Origin: Haematobia irritans
Taxonomy: Eukaryota > Arthropoda > Insecta > Diptera > Muscidae
Assembly (NCBI RefSeq): GCF_050003625.1
Contig: NC_134398.1
Location: 63,682,891 to 63,746,890, forward strand
Length of the DNA stretch: 64,000 nt
Reading direction: 5' to 3'
Positions 44,241 to 55,262 of the stretch are shown piece after piece. Made by a program: the position numbers and the translations under genes. The notes under the pieces were generated by a model. It was not told the DNA's origin. It did no database searches and saw only the letters and a list, made by a program, of their open reading frames with translations. Numbering within the stretch: position 1 is the first letter of the stretch; every line of letters begins with the position of its first letter.

Positions 44241-44589
44241 TATATACTTTATGGGGTCTTAGAGCAATATTGCGATGTGTTACAAACGGAATGACAAAGT
44301 TAATATACCCCCATCCGATGATGGAGGGTATAAAAAGTGTTGTTCCACCAAGACAACGCCCCGTGCCACAAGTCATTGAGAACGATGGCAAAAATTCATG
44401 AATTGGGCTTCGAATTGCTTCTCCACCCACCAAATCTGGCCACCAGCGACGTTTTCTTGTTCTCAGACCTCAAAAGGATGCTCGCAGGGAAAAAATTTGG
44501 CTGCAATGAAGAGGTGATCGCCGAAACTGAGGCCTATTTTGAGGTAAAACCGAAGGAATACTACCAAAATGGTATTAAGAAATTGGAAT

Positions 44590-44776
44590 ATAAAGAATTA
44601 TCTCTTTATATCAATGACTTAATTTATGCACATTTTTAAGCATATATATTTTGAGTATAAGCGAAACAAACAATAAAATTATTTGTCGCAAGTCGAGTAT
44701 AAACATTAATACTTTTTCATTAAATCGTATAGTTTTTACCGATAAATATTCAAAAGTACATTTTTGTTAACCCCAA
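44590..44776. other. AT-rich sequence
   Basis: It replaces the expected Himar1 3' end. Nothing was recognised. Confidence 0.4.
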
Positions 44777-45250
44777 ACAATAATTGTTCACATAAATGTA
44801 TTTGGGAGTGAATTATTTATACCCTTCTCCACTACTGTGGTACAGGGTATAATAAGTTTGTGCATTTGTATGTAATGCCAAGAAGTAACAATATGAGACC
44901 CATCGTTTATTATACCAATCGTCTTGGAATTAAATTCTGAGTCGATATAACGATGTCCGCCTGTCTGTTCATGTATTTCTGTATGCAAAGTACAGCTCAG
45001 TTAAGTCCCATAGGGTCGCATTTTGGATTCAAGGCAGTCGCTATTGATTTTGGAAAAATCGGTTCAAATTTATATATAACTGTCATATATAATTATCACC
45101 GTTCTGGTCATAATTGGTGTATTTGTAAATCGATCTTCGTAAAATTCCGTACATTCGAATATTTTGTAAGTCAAGGAAAACTTGCAAAATTTCAGCCAAA
45201 TCGGTTAATATTTAGATAAACATATTCAGATATATATAAATGCAATAAGC
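44777..45250 (-). repeat. N-family fragment N-B
   Basis: The terminal hairpin (TACCCTTCTCCACTACTGTG...) and a short GTCC-type microsatellite precede an N/P-like unit with TTATATATAACTGTCATATA. The orientation is minus. Confidence 0.65.
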
Positions 45251-45255
45251 TCGAA

Positions 45256-48141
45256 CACTGAAAAAACAGTGAACCCATTTCCATTGCAAAATGAACTAAA
45301 CTGTAGTAATATTGACCATGATTTAGCCCTTAAGATTTTTTTCAACTTGTCTAGTTTATAATTTTCTTAAATTTTAGTTCATCTATAACATTGTATTTTA
45401 GTTCATTTTTACAACACCATAAGATTTATATACCCCTACCAAGTTAAAAGGTCAATATTATTTTGGTTTACTTGCTTATTTTGTGGGAAACCCGATAATG
45501 AAAATTGGTTTACAGTCTCTTTAAAATGTCGACAACTAAACTATTTTTAAATCAATCCTTCCACAGTACAGAGAAATTAAATAATTAAAGGAACAATAAA
45601 TCGTTTTACTATTATGAAAATGTTCATACATTAAAATTAAACTTTCTTTAAGCAAAAGTACTTTATTATAAAAACTTATGATGAAAGTTCTTAATACAAT
45701 GTTTTTTGTGAATAAAAATTATGACCACGTGGAACAGAGAGTAGTTCATTTGAACTCGCTGTTTGGACATTTTGACTTATCCTTGTTTTATTCATCGTAG
45801 GTAATTTTTTCACATATCTTGCTGGAAAAAAATGGAAGCAATAATGAAAATTGTTAAAAATTAACACCATGTAATGAAAAATATTTTTTTAATCATTCAT
45901 TTTAGCTTGTAACTTACCATATTTAGGGGCATTTATCAAATGGTGTAAGGAATTCAACTTTTCTTGGGAAAACGTATCTCATAAAATTTGTACCTGAAAC
46001 AATTAGAGAAATAATGAAGTATTCTATATAAACTCATAAAACGGTGTTGATATCGATGTGAAGGATATAATAAAATAAATATTCTAGTTGAAAGAAAGAC
46101 AAAGTTTTAATATAAAACTTACCAATTCTCTATTAAATTGTAGGCTGAGGGGAAATATAAAAAGTTGTCCAAATTTATTTGGGTTACTCTGAAATTAAAT
46201 ATATATTTTTTACATTAATTAAAATTATTAAATAGGTTTCCAAAAAATCTAATGAAAAAAATAATAATATGCATAATAATATTATGGTTAACCCTAGACA
46301 GTCATCATTCGTCAAAATGACGACACGTAATTTCATTTTCGATTTAAAATGCATTTTAGTCTATTGGGAAATGGTAAATTTAAGTTATACTAATTCGAGC
46401 GTTTTATGAATTTTTGTGTTATACTACCTAAAACCAAATTGAATAAGAAAATAATCAAGTTTGGTTCACTTTTTCGCTCACGATGAAAATTATAGCATCT
46501 TGGAATGAGCCGTAGTCAAAATGACGAAGGATGACGTTAATGTACAAAAAATAAGGATGACTGTACAGGGTTAAAAGAAAGTTAAGGAATCCTTACCAAT
46601 TCACTATTAAATTACAAGCAAAGGAGTACTAAAAATTTTTCCAAATTTTTAAGGGGTTATTCTGAAATTAAATATTTGTTTCTTTTACATTAAAAATATT
46701 ACATTGGTTTCCAAAAAAAAATTGATTAAAGAAATACTAAAATAAGGTGTTAAAAACCTGTAATTTTGATGATAAAAAGGTCATAAAAACGTAAATATTC
46801 TTGTTGAAAGAAAGCCAAATTTTAAAAGAAAACTTACCAATTTTCTATTTTTTAAATTTGTTCGAGCCCATCTGGAGTTGCTCTGAAATTAAATATTGCT
46901 TTTACAACAAAGAAAAACATTAAACTGGTATCCAAGAAAATTAATTAACAAATAATAATATACATAAAAAATATTATTTTTAAAAGAAATCCATATTAAA
47001 AAAATACTTACCAATTTATGACTAAACTGTACACTGAGATATAACAAAAATTTTCCAAATTTATCTGGAATTGAATATTAATTTTTTACATTGAATAATG
47101 AAAATTTCAATACACCTTCAATTTCAACATATTTTACTAAATATTCTTAATAACTTTTTTCTAAACTACCGATAAAATATTAATAACTTTCATTTAAAAG
47201 GTTTAATAAACAAACACCAATATATGTCTCAAAAATCCAAAATATTCCATGCCTTTATATTCCCTTGTTGCATACCTGCTTAAAAGATGCAACAACCCAC
47301 GCCAACGCCAACTGTACAACTGAAGCATGCCAAACAAAACCAAGCAAAGCCAAACCATCCCTACAACAACAAAAACACATGTGCTTTATTGAAAACAACA
47401 CCTCATCCAGCCAAAAACCATCAACGAATAACAAACACACACAAACAAACCACTAAATGAACAAAAATAAAAACAACCCCACGCTCATGTATACACAACA
47501 AAACTCAAGTAACATAATCTTTACATTAATCACATTCCACTATTCCGATAAAGATCTCTGTACTATGCATTAGTTCTTCGCATCTGCTGACAATTTACTA
47601 TAAGAATAATATTCGTTAAGGCACACCAGTTTATGAACGATGAAACGATTAACTTAAAATTTGCAAAATTTTCATGAAATGTTATCTGCCATTTTTGGCG
47701 AAAATGTCCATAAATTTAATTACATGTGAACTAAAAATATTTCATTGGGTAATTTTTTACCAACAATTATTAACTATAGGAATTGTCAGTAAGAAATTGC
47801 TATTCATTTTCAAGTTTATTTTTCGTAAAAAAATATTTTCTCATACAAAAAAATCTTATAGTAAATTGCACTTATTATTTAGAAAATACTTTACATTTCA
47901 CAATTAGTTTTATAGCATGACAAACGAATTTTTAACTACCAGTTAAGAAATTTTTTAAGGAAATTTCCATCGTACTTTGTAGGCCATGAACTAAACGATT
48001 GCTACTTAGAATTTGTAAAATTTCCTTTCGAGTAGTTAATTTTCGTTGAAGATACGAAAAATGAACTAAAATTCTGGAAAATTCTTGTAATAAATTATTG
48101 TAAAAATCTTCTTAAATTTACGAGACACTTTTTTTTCTGTG
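45256..48141 (-). mobile_element. Element E, copy E2
   Basis: The ends are CACTGAAAAAACAGTG and TTTTTTTTCTGTG, flanked by AA (45254-45255 and 48142-48143), a 2-bp duplication. It is the inverted paralogue of E1 without the hAT and LINE insertions, giving the basic length of 2886 bp. Splice-like sites and AATAAA are conserved in the reverse strand. Short frames near 47255-47456 are not recognised as genes. Confidence 0.82.
46292..46570. mobile_element. piggyBac-like MITE in E2
   Basis: Perfect TTAA lies on both sides (46288-46291 and 46571-46574), with CCCTAGACAGTCATCATTC and GGATGACTGTACAGGG ends. It occupies the same intron-like position as 36168-36417 in E1, so it was inserted before E was copied. 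Confidence 0.85.
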
Positions 48142-49360
48142 AATAAATATTGTAATAATATAAAGAATTTTGTTTCATATATTTAGAAAAAATTGATTTT
48201 ACCATAAATTTCGATTGAAGCAATCGAATTAATCGGGTGACGCATCACCTAACAGATAGTAGCTGTAGAACCAATCTCTTTTCACTGTGTATAATGTCAA
48301 AAAGTTAATTGCTGATGATTTGTTTGAGGCATCATACTGAATAAATGTTAAATTGAATAAAACCAAACATTTTGCAAAGGAATAAAATGTAAAATTGTTG
48401 TACATAGGACCCAAACATAGAACATAGTTGCTCTTTAGCAAAAAGGAGGTCTTTAGCAAAAAGTAGCATTGAACACAATGAGGCCTTCCTCCAGCAATAG
48501 TTTTTCATTATTTTACATGCCAACCTAGATTTATGTGAAGACCTATTTTATAGTCTTGTTAAGGATTTATGTGACAACCTTTTTTTCCTCTGTCAAGCGT
48601 GACCACAACTGGGTGGTGAGCTTCGCTCCATGCTATGCCTCCCATTGTCCCATAACATGACTTATTTCTAATGGGCGCAAAAGCACAAGCGTATGTTCCT
48701 ATAAAAGTCAGCATACTGTTTCTTGTTAATTGTTTAGTTACATTTCTGGGTTTTTGTTTATTTTGCACCCAACATGGCGATGATTGCTGTGCCCGGTAAC
48801 CAAGTCTATTAGACATTGTGATGGTGTAATAAATTTGTTAACCGGAATATATTTCATCATGTCATCATGGTAAATGCTCATACTACTGTTCTTGACACCC
48901 ACCCCTTAGCCATTATTTTGACGCTGTTTATCTTCTTATAATTCACGACATTTTTTACTTTACAACTACTTCCTAATAGAACTCTACAAATCTGTCATTC
49001 CTGAGGTTATGAAAGGGACTAGTTTTGCTGAAAGTCATTATGTGTAACAGGTTCATTATATTGTAATATAAATCACCCAGTGTTTGTAGTAGTGATATAT
49101 TATATGACAATATGTTAAAAGTACTACATATTTAATTTAGTACATGCTATTACTTAATGCATTTGCTTTATATTGTAGTCATTGGGAAATTGCATGGATA
49201 GTGGTGATTGTAGAGTTTTGAAATATGACTTCATAAAATAAAATGGTTTTTATGTTATATTTATTGGTGGTCAATGAACTGAATATATGAACAAGGTCAT
49301 GAGCAAAAACGGGGTTGAAGTCTAACGACTATTGAATCAGCTGTCAAAATGCGGAGTTGA
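48142..49360. other. Possible single-copy intergenic sequence
   Basis: This is the longest stretch with no recognised repeat. It contains CCTATAAAAGTCAGCATAC near 48698, which looks like a TATA box, but no gene follows on either strand that I can recognise. Confidence 0.4.
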
Positions 49361-49545
49361 ATATACATTAAAAAATATTGTCTTGAGTACAAAGATTTCA
49401 TGGCCTTAAAATACGAATTTGACTTAAAACTAGCTATCTTTACATGAAAGAAATTTTTGTTTGACTAAGGTCAACTTGGCTTTAATAATTCAGAAAAATT
49501 CTTCAAAATTAATGAAATTGTCTTTAAATTTGTTTTCTTGTTGTA
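49361..49545. mobile_element. W-family fragment W4
   Basis: It shares ATTGTCTTGAGTACAAAGAT and TTTGACTAAGGTCAACTTG with W1 (5025-5235). Only the first third of the element remains. Confidence 0.65.
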
Positions 49546-49846
49546 CCTTTCCTTACCTTCTACATGGACGAAAAAGACTGTTTTTCATATGTTTGGGTGC
49601 CAAAATTATAGTATATGTATATATATTTTTAGCGCATTATTTTTAAGTGCAAGCATATAGTTTATAATATGTTACAATATATTATGTTTGGGACATAACA
49701 TTTTTTTAAAATATAATATGTGTGGATGCAGACATATAGGTACTAATTTAGAAATTGACTATAAACATTTATGTGTTTAGAAAGAGAGACTGAGAGAGCA
49801 TGATGCAATTAAAAAATGTAAGTAACCAATTGTCGCCTTAAAAATA
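49546..49846. repeat. V-family repeat V2, left part
   Basis: The last ~75 bases (TTTAGAAAGAGAG..., AAGTAACCAATTGTCGCCTT) match V1 near 3879-3955. The sequence continues at 51133 after the Tc1-type insertion. Confidence 0.6.
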
Positions 49847-49977
49847 CAGTGACGCACATAAATATTGGCACACCAAACAATTTTGTTCAAAACCCATATG
49901 TTAAAAGTAATATGAAGTTAATTTAAATTAAAAATATTTTAATTTGGATTGTAACTGCATTAAGAATCTAGATCATT

Positions 49978-50862
49978 TTTATACCCTCCATCATAGGATG
50001 CGGGTATATTAACTTTGTCATTTAGCTGATGGCCTCTGTAGCCAATGCTACTATTGTAATATTATTCTTATATTATACTATAAGTCTAATTTTGTAAATA
50101 AATAAATAAATAACTTTGTCATTCCGTTTGTAACACATCGAAATATTGCTCTAAGACCCCATAAAGTATATATATTATATATTGAAATCACGCTAACTTC
50201 CGAACGAAACAAGCTATCGACTTGAAACTTGGCACAAGTAGTTCTTATCGATGTAGGTCGGATGGTGTTGAAAATGGGCCATATCGGTCCACTTTTACGT
50301 ATAGCCCCCATATAAAGGGACCCTCAGATTTGGTTTGTGGAGCCTCTAACAGAAGCCTATTTCATCCGATCCGGCTGAAATTTGGTATATGGTCTCTAAC
50401 AACCATGCAAAAATTGGTCCACATCGGTCCATAATTATATATAGCCCCCATATAAACCGATCCCCAGATTTGGCTTGCGGAGCCTAAAAGAGAAATTTTG
50501 TCAAAATTTTTATTTCTATAGAAAATTTTGTGAAAATTTTATTTCTATAGAAAATTTTGTTAAAATTTTATTTCTATAGAAAATTTTGTCAAAATTGTAT
50601 GTATACTTTGTCAAACTGAATTATATACGTATTGGATCGATCTTTTTTGATTTAATATATACCACGTATAGACTTACATACAATTTAGAAGATGGTGTTA
50701 GGAGGTTTTAAGATACCTTGCCATCGGCAAGCGTTACCGCAACTTAAGTAATTCGATTGTGGATGGCAGTGTTTAGAAGAAGTTTCTACGCAATCCATGA
50801 TGGAGGGTACATAAGCTTCGGCCTGGCCGAACTTACGGCCGTATATACTTGTTTATTTTAGA
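49978..50862 (-). repeat. M-family element, copy M-F
   Basis: In minus orientation the head lies at 50855-50700 (GGCCGAAGCTTATGTACCC), then ~29-bp repeats (50495-50600), M units and core with hairpin at 49981. An 84-bp retroposed tail interrupts the core at 50023. Confidence 0.82.
50023..50106 (+). mobile_element. Very short retroposed LINE/SINE 3' tail
   Basis: It is 84 bp ending in AAATAAATAAATAAA, flanked by an exact 13-base duplication TAACTTTGTCATT (50010-50022 and 50107-50119). This is the signature of target-primed insertion of an extremely truncated non-LTR element. The source family is not identified. Confidence 0.85.
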
Positions 50863-50929
50863 AATTTTTTTGTTCTTTCAGTATTTAAATTATAAAAAAT
50901 TAAAAAGGCACATTTTAGTGGCGTGAATA

Positions 50930-51105
50930 CTGCGAATAACAAATACATGGTCAGGCGGACGGACACCAAGCGTCGGTTTAGCCCCTTGGTGTCCGTCAGG
51001 AGACGATAATGATTCGATCGGTATATATTTTATGGAGGATAAAATCAATATTTCTGGTAAGTACATTTTTTCGCAGATACCCTGAACTCTATGTGGTTTA
51101 GGGTA
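50930..51105 (-). repeat. P-family end fragment P-B
   Basis: GGCGGACGGACACCAAG, CGATCGGTATATATTTTATG and AAAATCAATATTTCTGGTAA match P-A at 23035-23125, followed by the CCTGAACTCTATGTGGTTTA end block. Confidence 0.7.
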
Positions 51106-51132
51106 CTGTGCCAATACTTATGTGTGGCACTG

Positions 51133-51310
51133 TATATACACACAAAGAAAATTTCATTAAGATTTCTTTCTATCAGTGTTTGCCTAAGGTGAAACACAAT
51201 ATGTTTGAACAATATTTTGTTTGGACCAATCCTGAATATATGCTTGAAGCAGAATATGTTTGGTTATATACCATATGTTGCAGAAGCGATTTTTTTTGCT
51301 ACAGGTGCAG
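51133..51310. repeat. V-family repeat V2, right part
   Basis: GAAAATTTCATTAAGATTTC and TATTTTGTTTGGACCAATCC match V1 (3960-4060). Confidence 0.6.
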
Positions 51311-51475
51311 CAATCTTTACTTCAATTCTCCGCCAATTTGGCTCGGAATTAACACCAAAACAAGTACGGAAAGTCTAAAGTCGGGCGGGGCCGACTATAT
51401 TATACCCTGCACCACTTTGTAGATCCACATTTTCGATACCATATCAAAGCCGTCAAATGTATTAGGTGTTATATA

Positions 51476-52409
51476 AAGGGTGATTTGTTAAGAGCTTGAT
51501 AACTTTTTAAAAAAAAAAAACGCATAAAATTTGCAAAATCTCGTCGGTTCTTTATTTGAAACGTTAGATTGGTCCATGACATTTACTTTTTGAAGATAAT
51601 TTCATTTAAATGTTGACCGCGGCTGCGTCTTAGGTGATCCATTCGGAAAGTCCAATTTTGGGCAACTTTTTCGAGCATTTCGGCCGGAATAGCCCGAATT
51701 TCTTCGGAAATGTTGTCTTCCAAAGCTGGAATAGTTGCTGGCTTATTTCTGTAGACTTTAGACTTGACGTAGCCCCACAAAAAATAGTCTAAAGGCGTCA
51801 AATCGCATGATCTTGGTGGCCAACTTACCGGTCCATTTCTTGAGATGAATTGTTCTCCGAAGTTTTCCCTCAAAATGGCCATAGAATCGCGAGCTGTGTG
51901 GCATGTAGCGCCATCTTGTTGAAACCACATGTCAACCAAGTTCAGTTCTTCCATTTTTGGCAACAAAAAGTTTGTTAGCATCGAACGATAGCGATCGCCA
52001 TTCACCGTAACGTTGCGTCCAACAGCATCTTTGAAAAAATACGGTCCAATGATTCCACCAGCGTACAAACCACACCAAACAGTGCATTTTTCGGGATGCA
52101 TGGGCAGTTCTTGAACGGCTTCTGGTTGCTCTTCACTCCAAATGCGGCAATTTTGCTTATTTACGTAGCCATTCAACCAGAAATGAGCCTCATCGCTGAA
52201 CAAAATTTGTCGATAAAAAAGCGGATTTTCTGCCACTGATTTTGGTAATAAAATTCAATGATTTGCAAGCGTTGCTCGTTAGTAAGTCTATTCATGATGA
52301 AATGTCAAAGCATACTGAGCATCTTTCTCTTTGACACCATGTCTGAAATCCCACGTGATCTGTCAAATACTAATGCATGAAAATCCTAACCTCAAAAGAA
52401 TCACCCTTT
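51476..52409 (-). mobile_element. rosa-type (DD41D) mariner, copy d
   Basis: AAGGGTGATTTG...AATCACCCTT ends are flanked by TA (51474-51475 and 52410-52411). It is 934 bp with the same internal deletion as copy c but without c's 8-bp deletion. Confidence 0.93.
51583..52295 (-). pseudogene. DD41D transposase remnant, copy d
   Basis: The downstream frame of 217 residues carries SDEAHFW, FQQDGATCH and LTPLDYFLWG with the DD41D spacing and natural C-terminus IIFKK. The original start (MNRLTNEQRL..., near 52295) is joined out of frame at the deletion after EFYYQN. The long frame therefore starts at an internal methionine and lacks the DNA-binding domain. Confidence 0.85.
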
Positions 52410-52527
52410 ATAAAGATTATGTTTCCGTATACATATACATATCGATCTGGACAAAATTTGTTAGACTTCTGTAGACTTAAAATTTAAATCGGCTAATGCC
52501 CTCCGGTGGAACAAAATGTTAGTAAAA

Positions 52528-54262
52528 CAAGTATATACAGCAGTAAGTTCGGCCGGGCCGAATCTTAAATACCCACCACCATGAACCAAATATTAGGGTT
52601 TCCTTTGAAATTTCAGGAGGGCTGAGGACTTGAGGACACAACCCGAAGATAAATTTAAAGATTTCACCTATGAGGACTATATCAGATTCTGGATTTATAA
52701 GAACCATTTTTGTTTGAGGTTTAGAGGAATCATTAACATCTCTTGTAAGTGTGCAAGAAAATTATAAAATAACGTCTTGATTTGAAATCTTAAATCTGTA
52801 GAAGTAAAATCTGGAAATTTTACATTGAGTTTCAAACAATTTTCATGATCAGTGCGCCTTCTACACCCTCAAGAAGTGAAGTCGGTCTATATGGAGGCAT
52901 TACCAAATGGACCGATAAAAACTTAATCCGATACACGTTTTTGTGAGCCTAAAATACCAGAATATTTACAATTTCAGGCATATCAGATAAAAACTACGGT
53001 TTCTAGAAACCCAAGGAGTTAAATCGGGAGATCGTTCTTATGGGGGCTATACTAAAATATGGACCGATACGCACCATTTTCGGCACACCTCTTTGTGACC
53101 CGAAAATACCTCTAGATTTCCAATTTCAGGCAAATAGGATAAAAACTTCGGATTCTAGAAGCCCAAGAAGTGAAATTGGGAAATCGGTCTATATGGGGGC
53201 TATACCAAAATATGGATCGATACTCACCATTTTCGGCACACCTCTTTATGGTCCTAAAATACATCTAGATTTCCAATTTCAGACAAATTGGATAAAAACT
53301 ACGGTTTCCCAAGACCCCAAATCGGGAGATCGGTCTATATGGGGGCTATCCCAAAATATGGACCGATACTCACAATTTTTGGCACACGTATTTGTGGTCC
53401 TACAATACCTCTAGATTTCCTATTTCAGGTAAATTGAATAAAAACTGCGGTTTCTATAAGCCCAAGAAGTAAAATCGGGAGATCGGTCTATATGGGGGCT
53501 ATACCAAAATATGGACCGATACTCACAATTTTTGGCACATGTATTTGTGGTCCTACAATACCTCTAGATTTCCAATTTCAGGTAAATTGAATAAAAACTG
53601 CGTTTTCTATAAGCCCAAGAAGTAAAATCGGGAGATCGGTCTATATGGGGGCTATACCAAAATATGGACCGATACTCACAATTTTTGGCACACGTATTTG
53701 AGGTCCTACAATACCTCTAGATTTCAAATTTCAGGTAAATTGAATAAAAACTGCGGTTTCTATAAGCCCAAGAAATAAAATCGGGAGATCGGTCTATATG
53801 GGGGCTATACCAAAACGTGGACCGATACTCACCATTTTTGGCACATCTCTTTATGGTCATAAAATACCTCCAGATTTCAAATTTCAGGCAAATTGGATAA
53901 AAATTACGATTTCTATAAGCCCAAGACCCCAAATCGGGAGGTCGGTTTATATGGGGACTATATCAAAACCTGGACCGATATAGCCCATCTTCGAACTTGA
54001 CCTGCCTGCAGACAAAAGACGAGCTTGTGCAAAATTTCAGCACGATTGCTTCATTATTGAAGTCTGTAGCGTGATTACAACAGACAGACAGACAGACAGA
54101 CAGACAGACGGACAGACGGACATCGTTATATCGTCTTAGAATTTCTCCCTGATCAAGAATATATATACTTTATATAGTCGGAAATCGATATTTCGATGCG
54201 TTACAAACGGAATGACAAACTTATTATACCCCCGTCACCATTCTATGGTGGTGGGTATAAAA
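52528..54262 (+). repeat. M2-family tandem-repeat element
   Basis: The head is CAAGTATATACAGCAGTAAG. The body has 153-bp units (GGGAGATCGG at 53477, 53630 and 53783), different in sequence from M but with the same phrase order (TATATGGGGGCTATACC, ATGGACCGATACTC). CAGACAGACAGACAGACAGA begins the microsatellite near 54083, and the terminal hairpin ends GGTGGTGGGTATAAA. Confidence 0.8.
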
Positions 54263-54920
54263 ATATGGGAAACATTTAAATCTGAAGCAACTTTTAGGCA
54301 ACTTTGCAAACGTGTATTTATGATTTATCAGTCGATAGATATGTATTAGAAATATAGGAAAGTTGGAGTCATTTTGACAAGTTTTCGACTTAGCAGTGGC
54401 GTTTTTACAAGGAAGGTATTTTGGCCAATTTTACCGATATCACAAACCTATATCTAAACCTGAACCGATTTCAAACAAATTTGGCATGCATAGCTATAAT
54501 ATTAATTATACTAAATTCTGCATACTTTACGACACTATCACTTGCACTCCTTTTGCAAAATTTGAATCAAATATGGCTGAAATTCTGGCTTCTGGGGCCA
54601 TATTAGTAGATATCGGGCGAAAGATATATATGGGAGCAATATCTAAAACTGAACCAATTTCTTCCAAAACCAATAGGGTTCTATTCTGACCCAAAACACA
54701 TACTTGTGCCAAATTTGAAGTCGATTGGACTTAAATTGAGACCTCGACTTTGATCACAAAAATGTATTAACAGACAGACGAACATGGCTAGATCGACTCA
54801 GGGGCAGGCCTTGAGCAATATTGCCAAAGTCTTCATATGTCTACTCGTCTTCTTCTGGGTGTTGCAAACATATGCACTAACTTCTAATACCCTGTTCCAC
54901 AGTGTGGCGCAGGGTAATCA
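54263..54920 (+). repeat. N-family fragment N-C
   Basis: TTTATGATTTATCAGTCGAT, TTTTCGACTTAGCAGTGGCG and CTATATCTAAACCTGAACCG match the N order at 15390-17880. A GACAGACGAACATGG microsatellite and the TACCCTGTTCCAC...GTGGCGCAGGGTA hairpin follow. Confidence 0.72.
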
Positions 54921-55228
54921 TTAGTGTAAAGACAAATTCTTTGGAACTGCACATATATTTTTATCATTTAAACATTTAGCTGAGCAGACGTTTTTATAAA
55001 TAGCATCGAAATATTAATCTCAGACCGCAAAAAGTATACGTAATATTATCCGATCTTCTTAATATTTGGTACGTGATGTCAGTATATGCCTTCTAAAACC
55101 ATCCAAAAATTAGTCCACTTAAGTACAGGATGATTTTGTAGGTATTATCTTTTTGGCAATACTATAATATGTGATGCACGATTCATGTTTTGCACACAAC
55201 AAAATGTCAACAAATTTTGTCGTAAACA
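54921..55228. repeat. M-like scraps and unassigned sequence
   Basis: M phrases (ATTTGGTACGTGATGTCAGT, CATCCAAAAATTAGTCCA) occur at about 55060-55120. The rest is unassigned. Confidence 0.45.
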
Positions 55229-55262
55229 CAATTTTCACACGATTTTCATTTTGCGCATCAGT

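Larger units (their letters stand above)
41886..44331 (+). repeat. M-family element, complete copy M-E, inside Himar1
   Basis: It starts CAAGTATATACGGCCGTAAG and ends in the hairpin CATCCGATGATGGAGGGTAT. Order: head, ~29-bp repeats (42140-42600), 153-bp units (about 42650-43850), CGGACGGACG microsatellite and core. Himar1's AAGAAGAAA and AAAAAGTGTTG flank it, so the original A-run is intact and both ends are defined to within a few A's. A Tc1-type MITE sits in the core. Confidence 0.9.
40983..44589 (+). mobile_element. Himar1-type mariner, split and 3'-truncated
   Basis: The 5' inverted repeat ACAGGTTGGCTGATAAGTCC follows a TA (40981-40982). Element sequence covers 40983-41885 and 44332-44589. 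An M element fills the gap. The match stops within the last ~20 codons of the gene, so the 3' inverted repeat is absent. Confidence 0.9.
41162..44589 (+). pseudogene. Himar1-type mariner transposase (irritans subfamily), broken
   Basis: The protein fragments match horn-fly Himar1 closely from memory (for example EFPHSAPGKSTIIDWYAKF, RYVTMDETWLHHYTPESNRQ, FHQDNAPCHKSLRTMAKIH). Breaks: two single-base losses in A-runs after the ATG (41162 and just before 41220), a 3-codon deletion in VGHQYLDM, the M insertion after HMKKK, and a 9-bp deletion in the last catalytic spacer. Between HQD and TSD there are 31 residues instead of the 34 of D34D. The C-terminus is lost after KKLE. Confidence 0.9.
49847..51132. 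mobile_element. Tc1-type element filled with M and P repeats
   Basis: Inverted repeats CAGTGACGCACATAAATATT and AATACTTATGTGTGGCACTG are flanked by TA (49845-49846 and 51133-51134). The V1 copy (TTAAAAATATACCC at about 3945) shows the empty site. The interior is mostly an M element (49978-50862) and a P-family end (50930-51105). No transposase remains. Confidence 0.8.
51364..52527 (+). repeat. N-family head split by rosa d
   Basis: CAAGTACGGAAAGTCTAAAG and the GGGGCCGACTATATTATACC head are followed, on either side of the rosa copy, by N sequence ending near TGGAACAAAATGTTAGTAAA, where an M2 element begins. Confidence 0.72.

Noticed and set aside
48698..48725. Host promoter (TATAAAAG with TCAGCA)
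   Set aside because: The two motifs are too close for a TATA-initiator pair and no recognisable gene follows.
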